Shown: positions 48,324 through 59,860 of the stretch, one piece after another
How the letters are laid out: each line of letters begins with the position of its first letter
How positions within the stretch are numbered: position 1 is the first letter of the stretch
Assembly: GCA_964304625.1 (NCBI GenBank)
Contig: OZ199840.1
Location: 62,001 to 126,000 of the forward strand
Reading direction: 5' to 3'
From: Kudoa neothunni
Lineage: Eukaryota; Cnidaria
DNA length: 64,000 bases
The notes under the pieces: generated by a model
The model's input: the letters and a program-made list of their open reading frames with translations, nothing else
Databases searched by the model: none
Told to the model about the DNA's origin: nothing
Made by a program: the position numbers and the translations under genes

Positions 48324-49391
48324 TTAGCGGACCCATTCTTCTTGTAAATAGCTCTCAAATTCGATATCACTTACTCCTCTTCTGATTCCCAATATTTTAA
48401 GTTTCAATTTGCCTCAACAGGGTTCTATCGTATTTGAGTGCTTACCGTTGATACAATAGCGTAATGAATGATTAACAGTAATGTGATTGTAACCCAATTC
48501 ATCCTATTTTTGATAGGCTTTCCATTCGTCACAGTAGATCATGGTACCCTTGATAACTTCGTTTTGACTTATAGGAAGTAATGTTTCTTTATTTCATCTT
48601 TCAACCTTAAAATATCTGAACTCCTTAAGTTGTCTTTTTCCGTGGCTATCGACAGAGCATAAGCATAGACCAAAGACCCACGGACCATCAATCCTATTAC
48701 CGTATTTTACGCGACGCGAACAATGAGTTAATTAGTTTTTAGAGAGTAAGATTAAAATCATATATACACATTCCCTCCTCGGATAATTCTTCAGCATTTG
48801 GTTGATATTCACTGATACTACTATTTAACTAAAAATAGTCTAGTTAACCTTTTCGCATGTAATACTCGATACATCGGCTTTATGAGACAAGATTTCCTTA
48901 CTTACAGAATACTACCATTTATCTCCTTTAAGATATTTACCCCTGTTATTATTTCTTTTCCCTTGAAATAAGCTTTCGTCGATTTCGACCACAAATCCTT
49001 CTCCGCCAAACGGTCTCCTATCCTTAAAGCCGCCCGAACAAATATATCGTACATTTTTAAACCAGTTTATCCCCGTAATTTTGGATATATGTACCAATGA
49101 GCATGTGGATTCTATTTTATTATTCATAAGCCAATAATAAATTACCTTCATTATCTGTTTTACGGTTATTTTAGAAATTTTTTTCCGACACCTCTCGAAA
49201 AGAAAGATCTTAAAGGGTGAAGACTTGGTTTTACAGCTATTACTTATGGAAAAAGTATAAAATCGATTTATTTTATTACTTTCTACATACATGAATAGTT
49301 TTGTATTTATCAGTGCCAACAGAAAGATAGTCCTCATTAATAGTGATTTCTTTCCTATTTTTTCTTCTGGAAACAGAACTAATTGTGACAT
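48324..49391 (-). pseudogene. Merlin-like transposase, minus strand, E-F copy
   Basis: It starts at an ATG (49391, MSQLVLFPEEKIGKKSLLMR) with an open frame of 159 aa through CRKKISKITVKQIMKVIYYW and FGGEGFVVEIDESLFQGKRN to GKYLKGDKW, where a stop follows. The remaining catalytic and C-terminal segments lie downstream in other frames. The EIDE motif corresponds to the first catalytic residue of IS1595-type transposases. It is almost identical to 28663-29710, far closer than the surrounding sequence of the two composites. Confidence 0.75.
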
Positions 49392-50179
49392 CTACAATTT
49401 CTACATCTCGTTGGAATTCTATTTATGAGATTTTTCGAACAAAGAAAATCGCATAGAAGATCGCTATTATTAATCAACACAAAAAACTGATCGTCACTAT
49501 CAACATTAACCATTTGAATATATACGATTTAAAAAACTCTCACTACATTCCAACTTTATTTCAAATAATGAAATACTAAAATAATATAATATTTAAAATT
49601 ATTAACCTCAAATAAAAGTTTAAAAAGCTAAATTACGAAGTTCTATCGAATTAAATGAAAATTAAAAAGACGCACGAATTAATTCGTTGAAGGTCATCGC
49701 TGTTCCAAATACACATAATGAGGATTAAGGTCGAATTTTGAGCAAACTGAAGAATTGTAGATTTTAGACAAAATTTTTGGCTACACCATTTTTAAAAATC
49801 AAATAATAATGATCTGTAACAAAATCGTAAAAAATTAAGACCCTATGAAGTCGAATTTACGTAGTTTCATATTACATCAGAACGAGTCCGCCTATGACAG
49901 AAATAACGTCGATTATTCTTTCACATATTTATTTAAAAAGTGATAGTTTATCTCAAGTCCCTGCTTTTAAAAAGAAAAGGTGTAAAACTATTTTTTCTTC
50001 TAAAATGAAACATTTTTTAAACTCTCCTATAGGCGGTACGTCCCAAAACCCAACATTGATATAATATTTTAAAAATATTATATCGCTGGTGTATGAATGA
50101 AACTATTTTAACTACAACCAAAAAAGATAAGTTAAGTACGCCTAAAGTTTCAGCGTGATTCAAAAAAATCCGACAACTC

Positions 50180-50975
50180 TGCAAATCACCCTTCGAGAAC
50201 AGAAACAAGCTTAATGGGAAGGTTTCATTGTAGAAATTGATGAATGCCTCCTTCACGAAAGAAGAAAATATAATCGGGGTCGGATTCTTAATGGAGATGC
50301 ACGGAAGACGTCTCAAAATAAAGAATTCTTAGAGTCAAGTACTGAATCTCGAATTTGATATAATGAATTATATAACGTATTTCTTTTACTTAGTAGATGC
50401 CGACGATGGAGGTGTTAGCGATTATTTCCCTTCAGAAGTTGAATTTTTTGATAAATCCTTCGATAATATTTTATGATGTCACCATTTTATTAAATAACGT
50501 AAATAGAAGCTGCATTAACAAAAGGAAAATATGATGGAAGGGTTGACGGTCCCCGGATTTTTGAATTGTCTCAATGTAAATTTGACGACATGGGAAAGAG
50601 GACTCTCGTAGGAGTGAGGTACTTCTATGTATAGAAGCGGAATTCGGCGACACTTTTGCCCATAATCGAAAGAGAAATCCACAAAGGATCAACCATAGCC
50701 AGTGACGAATGGTCCACAAATAATGGTACACGTGAGCTTGGCTATGATCATGTTAAGGTCAACCACTCGAAGGGATACCTGCAGAATGACCCCCATACAA
50801 ATACTATCGAACGATGCTGGGGAGGCTGAAAACAAAATTTATTCGCATGAAACGGGGGGTATCATTCTCAAATCTTTTGGAATACCTTATTGAAGAATGG
50901 TACCAATTCATCATGGGCGAAGAAATAAATCTTTTCAACAACATTTTAAAAACAATTTATCTTTGTTTTAATTAG
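50180..50975 (+). pseudogene. Merlin-like transposase, plus strand, E-F copy
   Basis: Pieces: FIVEIDECLLHERRK, a stop, NRGRILNGDAR (50224-50310); KGKYDGRVDGPRIFELSQCK then FDDMGKRTLVGVRYFYV (50518-50634); LPIIEREIHKGSTIASDEWS, HVKVNHSKGYLQNDPHTNTI (50650-50815) and, after a frame change, EEWYQFIMGEEINLFNNILK (to 50975). It keeps the middle segment that the C-D copy lacks. Two Asp-containing motifs (EIDE, SDEW) are visible. Confidence 0.72.
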
Positions 50976-52182
50976 ATTATTGTAAATTTGTTTTTAAAAA
51001 TATTCATATTTTAGTCTTTTTTTCTATGTACAAAAAATCGATGTTAACATAAATGGACAAATAAACTATTCTAATAACGATAGGCTGGTTATTTAATAAT
51101 TCATTAGATAAACTAATATTTACCACACAATATTTTCTGAATTTAGTTAAGGCGAAATTTTAATATGTGAACAATTTTTATATAAAAATAATTAAATGCT
51201 TGGGTACACTTAGAAAATCGATTAGCTGAATAATTTTATTAAAAAAATATCCCAGAGAATTTGTTATAGCGGAAGAATTATTCTTATAAATTCACTAAAA
51301 TGGATATTATGAAATCAGATAAGGATTATTTGAAGATAAATTCAAAAAATTATATTTTTCATTTACGGAACTTGAATAATTCAATATTCACATTCTCGAC
51401 AAAATATCACGTTTATAAAAACTTAGTTATTAAATATTATTAAAAAATCTTTTTTCCAACATTTGAGATTTTTTAAATTTACTCAAATAGAGTATTTTGA
51501 GAAATTTGCATATAATACTTTATTATCCTGATTGAATTTATTTACATAACCTTAAAAATATTCTATTTAATATTTTGATAAATGCTGTATTATATTTATT
51601 ATTTTATGACATATATAACAATTAATAATTTTTTTTGAAGATAATGGACACATTTAAACGGCAACTTTAAAAAATAAATAATATTAAAATTTTTCATGAT
51701 CGCATTTTCAAACAAATTCAGTCATATGACTTTATCCAGTAAATATAAATTTACGAAAAAAAATTAAAAACTAAACATGATGTTTTAGCATAATAAATCA
51801 CCATGAGATTTACATTTCATCGATTGGATATGAGCAAATTGATTTGCTCAGTGAGTAAAATGTAACACCATTTTAATGAGTATTTAAATTATCTTTTTGG
51901 TCAAATAATTATCTTAAAAAATAATTTAAATGATTTAATATAACGAATATGTTAAAATATGTGACAAATAATGAAATTGGCAAATTTTTGTAAACAAAAG
52001 GGAGATTAGACGTGGGGATGATTTTGATCAAAGTGGGATATGGTTAAAATTTAGAAGTTATTTCTTAAGGAAGAATTTTTACTCAACATATTTATTGAAT
52101 TAATAAGAATTATAAAAAATTAGAGACAACAAAGACGCGCAAGGGGGTGTTTTCAGGTGTTACAGGCTTTATAATTACCGCC

Positions 52183-53121
52183 CCTTGTTTATTAATTCCA
52201 AAGCTCATTCAAACAATTCTTTTTTAATTTCTTTATATTAAGATACTAAAAATCTAGTTGATTTTTTCGATTTTGACATTTCTTTAAGATTAGCTTTTCG
52301 CTTTCTCCATCGTCTCATTAACTTTCGTGGAACTCCAAACTCTTTTCTCACAAATCTACATTCATGTTCATTTGCATGGTCAATCACTTTAAACTCATAG
52401 CTGTCTAATTGATTCTTTGTTTATCCATAACAAGGATTTACGAGTATCAAAAACGAATGCTCAAATTATCGTATAGTTCCCTATGATCTGAATGTAAAGA
52501 GGTTTGTGCTAGTAATGATAAAGAATATTAAATATAATCTTAATTTTGTTACGAAACTGATACATTACATATGTTCTATAAAATTTTACATTCAGACCTA
52601 CACGGAATTTGAAAAAGTAATCATACTACGTGTAAAAAAAGAATCAAATATATTGCTCTATACATAATATAGATGTCTAATTCCAGCTGTAAACAATGTG
52701 AAATATAAAAGGATTTTAAATGAATTTATACTGCATTTTTATTATAATAAATGTATATATTACTAGTGGCATCATTTTTAACATAACGCTCTGGTTCGGT
52801 AGGATCACTTCATATTCGATTTGTGCAGAGGACACCTTACCAATATATAACGAACCCAATCTGATACTTGAATCTAAGTATACGCACAATCATAGTAACA
52901 TTTTTGGAAAAGTTAATGTCAATCTTCAAAGTATGGCCGATAAAAAGTTTTCGACCAAAACGAGATTATATACAATAAATATTAAATCATATTTTTTGAT
53001 TTGAACACTTAATAGTTTGAATTATTGATAAATAAAAGCAGGATTAAAAATATCGGAGCATGAATTAAATAATCGAAATTTCTCTAACTAGATAGTAGGG
53101 AAAAATTCGTAAATATAGGGT
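52183..53121. other. type II spacer end with Tigger HTH remnant, 3' flank of copy F
   Basis: Minus-strand 52250-52420 encodes a decayed helix-turn-helix, with YELKVIDHANEHECRFVRKE followed by a LMRRWRKRKANLKE-like segment, related to 11225-11413. The rest matches the type-2 3' flank, including the empty hAT target near 52687. Confidence 0.55.
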
Positions 53122-56097
53122 TTAATTTTTCTTCTTGAAAACCACGAAACCAATAGCACCCATGATCATAGCACCAATAGCCGCCACTGCAATTATTCTA
53201 AAACAATATTAGTTAAATTGTAGGAACATAATAAAGTAATACATGACCATGGTTTTAGAACTAAATAAAAAATTTAATTATTTTAAAAATATTAATTAAT
53301 AAACCTTGAACTGCTTTTGGCTCCTAAAAGTTACAGTTTTAATTATTTTCGAAGTAATAATGTTTTACCTTGCTCAATAGTGGCTGTCCCATAAATTGTT
53401 GGATTGATAGAACTGTACACAGTCAAATGATAATTGTTGCCATCTGCTAATCCACTGATAGTGAATGATTTGCATGGGGGGAACCTTTTACATCCTTTAT
53501 CCCTTGGACTCATGCATTTTTTAATAATTGCAATCGATTTGGTACTCGCGTTACGTAATTCCCACTTACATTTGGATTTTTCATTAAGACTCGANNNNNN
53601 NNNNNNNNNNNNNNNNNNNNNNNNNNNNNNNNNNNNNNNNNNNNNNNNNNNNNNNNNNNNNNNNNNNNNNNNNNNNNNNNNNNNNNNNNNNNNNNNNNNN
53701 NNNNNNNNNNNNNNNNNNNNNNNNNNNNNNNNNNNNNNNNNNNNNNNNNNNNNNNNNNNNNNNNNNNNNNNNNNNNNNNNNNNNNNNNNNNNNNGAGGAG
53801 CATGTGTTTGAATTGACCGGGCTCGCAGTTGTATCAACTGTTGTAGCTGGGGCAACATTTGTGTCAGTTTCAGTTTGAGTAATAGATTCAGCTCTTGCAA
53901 TTTTTAATTCATTAATTTCTGATTTTAGACTTTGAATTTTACTAGTACCAGTTTGTCCTTGGTCGGGATTAGGACTGGATTCGGCTGGTGAGCTTGGTGG
54001 AGTATTTTGAGTTTCTGGCGCAGCTGCTGGTGTCTGTGATGCTTCGCAGACGTAAACATCTTCAAACCTTTCATCTTTTTTTATTTGGATTGTATAATGA
54101 CAAATGGCTTCTGGGACTTTTTTGGACAATTGTGCATTCAATTCCAATCCTTGCTCAGTGTATTTTTGAGTTATTCTCAAGGTTGCCAGATCTAGATTGA
54201 GTTAATAAGTTAATTTTTTGAGAAATATACTCGTCGTAACATTTTCATATATGTGTTCCTTGTAATCCTTGTCAACAATGACCTTAACGTCGTAAGAAGT
54301 GTTTGGTTCAAGATCAACAATAGTTATTGGTTCTCTACATCTTCCTCTACAGGGATTGGTTTCAGTACATTTAGCGGTGTAAAATGTATTTTTCCCGGCT
54401 GGACTTACGTAATACTCGCAGTTTGGCTCATCATATTTATTAGATTCTGCTGTGCCTCCGATAGCTGTTAGTATAGTTGTTGATTCTGTTTTAGTAGGGG
54501 CGGCTGCTTGAAAACTTTTATTATCCTCATTATCTTGTAAATATTATTAGTTAAGTTAATATTAAATTATTAGTTATTACTTGTTCTTATAAGTATTTTT
54601 TCTTTGAAGGAAGCTGGATCTGTTATACCAGATTCAATTTCGATGATGTATGGTTTCCCTGCAGACAGCCCTTCAATTACTAGTTTTTCGCAACCAGTTT
54701 TGCATTCACCACCTTCACTACCATCATTCTCCTTTTTAGTGGCCGCGTTACATGAAGTAGTTGAAGACGTGGGGTTGACTTTGTCAGCAGGATAATGTTT
54801 TAGAGTGCATGTATTGAACTTAGGTTCCCGATGATGGATTTAAAAATCCCCCATCTAACGTTAAACCTTGTTTCGTATAAACAGATAATAAACCATCTCC
54901 AGTCTCAGATATCGCTATAAGATTTATAATAAAATAATTATAATTATTGACTAAATAAATTACGAAATTTATTTTGGGAAAATCCATCAAAATCAGCAGA
55001 TGTTTTTGAAAGATCGTGATTCCTGGTTTGAATTAGAACATTATATATCTCTTTTTCTGCTGTTACAGTTAGCTCAACGTCTTTGCATGGTGCGTAACAC
55101 TTTCCTGCAGTATTTCCACAGTTTGATTCGAATTGTTGGTTATTTCCTGCAGATGTACCATCTTTAATACCAAAAACACAGATCTCAGATGATAGTGTTA
55201 AATCTGTGAATTTAAGGACAACATGATTAGCAGCTCCTGTCTTTTTAATAATATAATACTGAGGTTCATAAATAGCCATATTTTTCTTCATATACGCATT
55301 TGGCATATAGTAAAAGAAACTTGGATAATTAATACATCTCATCTCATAGTGAGGAACCAATAAGTCAAATTCAACCTCATTATTAGTGTTTTCTGTGTCG
55401 CATGTTCCTCCATAGGTACCCGCTTTGAATTGTGCGTCTTTATAGTGAATAGGGCACGCAACTGGAGGACAAGTTTTAGTTAAGAGTTTTAGTTTTTTGC
55501 TCCCATCAACAGATATTGTTGCTTGGGGATTTACCAGTAACGCTAAATTAAATGATGATTTATCGATTCAAAATTATTTAAATTACGTATAGCCAAACCA
55601 AATACTTTCCCACCTTTTGGATAAGTCGCAGCTTTGGCAGCATTCGTATCAGTACTATCGAATACATATATGTATTTTGTTCGTGGGGTGAGTTTATTAT
55701 ATGTTTCTTTACTAGCTTGACTATTGCAATCTATCACACATTTGGTGTTACTATTAGTACTATCGTACTCGGGACAGTTTTCGATTTCTTCTAAGCCAGC
55801 TGCTGATGTTGAACCGAAACTGTTTGCGGATGCATTGGATATCAATATACGACACTTTTTTCCTTCGCCATAACTTGACCCAACAAGTATATGTTTTACT
55901 TTATTTGAATTACTAGCATCACCGTATTCAATTTGGTATTTGAGTGTTGCTGTGGGAGTAGACGCAGCTTGAGTTCCCGATACTGTTGCATTTTTTATCA
56001 TACAAAATAATGCGACTTGCATGACTAACAAAAATTCATGATTGATAATAAGAAAATAAATACATAAGAGGAAATGCAAAAATTTATCTTTAACCAT
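53122..56097 (-). pseudogene. Fn3-like membrane protein, copy F, with assembly gap
   Basis: Same eight-exon layout. 53595-53794 is 200 N spanning the end of exon 5, its intron and the start of exon 6. Exons 1 (56097 to about 55587, SFGSTSAAGL form as in A), 2 and 4 are open. Exon 3 has one extra base near 54828 that leads to a TAA. Exon 6 has the MSPRDKG form, the microexon is 19 nt and the tail is KKKN. With only one visible break and a gap, this copy could be functional if that base is an assembly error. Confidence 0.65.
53595..53794. other. assembly gap, 200 N
   Basis: The corresponding interval in copy B (14846-15096) is 251 bp, so the 200 N looks like a placeholder that underestimates the gap by about 50 bp. 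Confidence 0.9.
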
Positions 56098-56545
56098 ACT
56101 AAAAGGTAAAAAAAAACAAATAGAAATGAATAAATCAATACTATAATTAGCCGATACTTGTATCGAATAAAAAGCCTATTGAAACGACTATATACTTAAA
56201 GTCTTAATTCTTATTTACTATTAAATTAATAATTATGAATTTTATATAGCTATTAAAATGCTGAAAATTGCAAATTGAAACAATTATTTTATTATATAGC
56301 TCAAATAAATTCGATAATACTTATCTCTCGTTCGCTTCTCCATAATAAATGCAAGGAAAAAATTAACGGATTGGACTAACCCTTACTGGATTAAAAAATA
56401 AGTTAAATATTGTTAAACTTCATAAACGATATTTACATTGACGTCATGCAAGGTCATCCTAGGTATAAATAATCTGAATAATTGGTAAAAATATTTATTC
56501 GTATTCATTACGAATAAATCAATCATCTAGATAATTATAAATGTT
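56098..56545 (-). promoter_or_regulatory. conserved upstream block of copy F
   Basis: CRE TGACGTCA at 56439-56446. The palindrome has one changed base (CGATACTTGTATCG, 56152-56165), breaking its symmetry at the centre. Confidence 0.5.
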
Positions 56546-57999
56546 AGACGACATATATTACGTTTGTGGTTTAATTTTGAGATCATTATAAATTTTGAAA
56601 TTTTTTATTGTAGACATTATTTCCATTAAATATACTTGTAATAACCTATAGTTTTAAGTAATTATAGATCAACATGTTGCAACCTTAATTTCTAACCATC
56701 ATACATACAACATAAAGTAATTTAGTCATATTTTTCCTTACCAGAATTAATTATGGTCGCGACTTTGGTTTTTGGGGATTACTTTTATAATATTTTGATT
56801 AATTATATCCATAAGTATTTTAAAAAAATTATATAGCCAGAAATGGAAGAAACCCAATTTTTATGGAAATATCAAAGTATTGTCGTATGGTTGGAAAATA
56901 AAAATGAAGTTGTTTAGCGGATCCTATTTAATCTTGTGATTTCCGCCGTTTTTATATGCACATATAATAACTTCCATGATATTCTATCATAATTTTTCCT
57001 TTTATATTAATTCCATTTTTATAAATATAAATTGAATTTTACTTTAATTGAGATGGTTAACATTATTTCACAATCCGTTTATACACTTACCTAAATAGCT
57101 TGGTCTAATTTATTTGTCACATCACATTCCAAGTATTGTTCCAATTATACTTTAAAGCTATTTAAAGTGTTACTATATCGAGCTCTTTTATATTCGAAAA
57201 ATAATTATATTTTTTTTAATATCCCATGAAAAGATCAATAAACTGGATGCTCAAAATAATTTTAATCCAGTTAAAGTTTTAAAACATAATTGTTTTTTTG
57301 CAAAAATATTGACCAGAAAAACGAAATACATTCCATAGGTCAAATATTTCATTCAATAATTCCTATACTCGAAATCATATCGGCCATTGTATTTCCAATC
57401 TGAAGTAATATTAGGTGTAGACAACAATTAAAAAACAGTTCCTATGTAAAGCTAAAATGATTTATGATATTTCTTATTAGATTACTGCGACTCCAACATT
57501 ATTGCGAGACAATTATTACAATGTAATTTGTATCCAAGCGATACTACAGAACGTTAGCTTGAAATAATGACAAAATATTGTTTTTTAGTATTGAAAATCC
57601 AAACCAAAATACTCTTGAATATGAAATAAGTCATAAATACATATTAAACATACATTTATCAATTAAAAACTGTTTCATCAATGATCATTGTAACCTTATG
57701 AACCGTAAACAATCGCGTATTATAGGTCGCATCCATAAAAATAAATGTTCTGTTGGATTTAGATTCATTTAAAAAATCTTCTTGTAAATATTGGAATGCT
57801 TTTAAGATAACTACAAATTATAAGACTATAAAACGTAATTAAAATAAAAGATTTTATTTCTTTATAATATGATCAGTTGTTATTAAAAGTCAGCAGAACT
57901 GGACTTTGAGAATTCATCATTATTATTATTATCACTTTCAGGATTCAGCAACAGTTGGTCGTTTGATATTACATTGTCATTAGTGACCATATCACAGTA
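56546..57999. other. type I spacer, F-G copy
   Basis: Same sequence as the B-C and D-E spacers, but a segment of about 75 bp flanked by CATCC in those spacers is absent here (junction near 57730). Confidence 0.65.
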
Positions 58000-58406
58000 C
58001 ATTCAAACCCGGATTATCCAGAAAATTTGGGGCCGGCGAGGTTCCAGATAACCGAACATAAACAATTTCGTTCTCGCGCGCATTTTTTAAATTTCTACTT
58101 AAAGGATTCTTTACTTGATTAATAATCAATTTTTTACTATTTATATAATGAAATTTTTTAATTTCTTACACTTAAATTCAAAATGTTGACATATCTATTA
58201 ATGAAGAATAAGGAGGCTTGATTTAAAGGAAAAATAGTACATAATAATGGCAGTTTTTACACGTCTACAGAGGAGTAACGTATTTTTTTAACAATCGATA
58301 TTTAATTTTTGTTTATTATATCTACAGGCATGTGCTTAGATATAGTAAAAATTAATATAAGAACTGGATGCTTAATTTAAGTTTTAAAAGATAAATTTAT
58401 TACTAA
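58000..58406. mobile_element. truncated Tigger-like MITE (left end only)
   Basis: Left terminal sequence CATTCAAACCCGGATTATCC beside TA, ending where the unclassified repeat begins, as in the two other type I spacers. Confidence 0.5.
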
Positions 58407-59615
58407 ACTAGCTGGAACTGCCCAGCGTTGCTTGGGGATGATTTCGCCTAGAGGCATTTTTTAATAGCATTCAAAAAATATATTGAAATCTCGAATTAAT
58501 CCATAGAAACAAAATAACTAAAAATTTTTAAGCAAATTACTATAACGATTTGGATTTTGCAATTTAAATTATGGTAATTTTCTGTGAAGGAAAGTATCAA
58601 TCCCTGTGTCCATTTAAAAATTCCGTGACTCGGCCCCAACTCTAAACAAGTTAAGGTCAGCGTTGTATTTTTTTCATTCCTAATTATTTAAATCCCGTTA
58701 AAGTGTTATCTAAAACGTTATTTTTTGGCCTGGAGGATTTTTAAAAGTCGAATTCTGATCCGGCTCGGTAACTGTGTGTACCACTAACTTTTTAAGAGAT
58801 AAAAAAATAGAAAAAATAACAGAGATAGAAGAAAACTTATGATAATTAGCCGATATTGCTAAAATTAGCATCGTTTAGCTCGGCATAAACCTACATGCGC
58901 TTTTATCATAAACAACCACAAATCGCGTCGACTTCAACATAAACAATTTAAATAATTTGGTGAAATAAAAGTACAACCATCCGCATTGAATTTAATCTCG
59001 TCAACTAAAACTTAGCAGACGATCTAATGAAACCTATGAACGCAGTATTTCCATTAAAACGCTTCAATCAATGTAACTTTAACGTTCTCCACGAATTCGT
59101 TATTTATGAAACATATATAGATTTTTTACCACATTGAAAACAATTAATAGAACTTATAAAATATACTTATCAAGTCATATACGTTAAAACTCCGCAAATA
59201 AGGAGTGTGTTTAAAACAGACATCCAAATTGAAACGCCAACCTTATATATAAAGATAGACAGAAGCAGTTAATGAACATATGATGGAGCATATAAAGGAA
59301 GTAGTTAACTTCAACCGACTATAACCATGAAATAAGCAAGTGCTAATCCTATAGTTGAGCTCATTTAATCCGAAAAACAAACTTTAAATCGACAAAATCA
59401 CTATTTCATAAATACTTTTTGGAAACTTTCGTAGTCCAAAAACAATTAAACGATTTTTGTAAATATCAAAAATTTATAAAAATTTTATATATGGTTCTCT
59501 ATAAGGAAAAAATTATCCGCACATGCGTACTTAGGGGAATACATATACACACTGACACACACAAACAAACATACCGACAGTCCTCTTTTATATATAAATA
59601 TATATATAAAGGATT
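58407..59615. repeat. unclassified interspersed repeat, 1.2-kb copy
   Basis: Parallel to 19841-21045, with a shorter GATA region and the ACCGACAGTCCTCTTTTATA end followed by TA repeats. Confidence 0.5.
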
Positions 59616-59860
59616 TCTTAGATTGATTGTAATTTTTAGGACGAATTTTAAGGATTTTGATATTTTATACCTTAATGGTATTATAATCACGCGGGGAAGA
59701 GAAATATTCATAAAAGTCTAAAAATTTAATTATACTATATTATTAAAAAACAATAATAGTTATTTTAAAATAAAAAGGTTTTGAAAATATAACACTATTA
59801 GCCGTATAATCTAAATTTTTATGGTTAGATTTTAGGGTAATAATTCGTAAATATGAGCGT

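Larger units (their letters stand above)
46956..52182. mobile_element. Merlin-like composite transposon, E-F copy, about 5.2 kb
   Basis: Outer inverted repeats: left tip GTGGTAATTATAAAGCCTGT (46956 on) and reverse of the right tip GGCGGTAATTATAAAGCCTG (ending 52182). The tips are better preserved than in 27181-32382. Internal order is identical: the inverted repeat, a plus-strand frame (47246-47587, SLINDYEKFFRVRAAKGYLH then KAPTRCGNCRNSNRF, not identified), a minus-strand transposase (48324-49391) and a plus-strand transposase (50180-50975). Confidence 0.72.

Noticed and set aside
59419-59721. 100-aa plus-strand frame with HTDTHKQTYRQS
   Set aside because: It spans the microsatellite-like end of the unclassified repeat and adjacent flank; a chance frame in repeat DNA.
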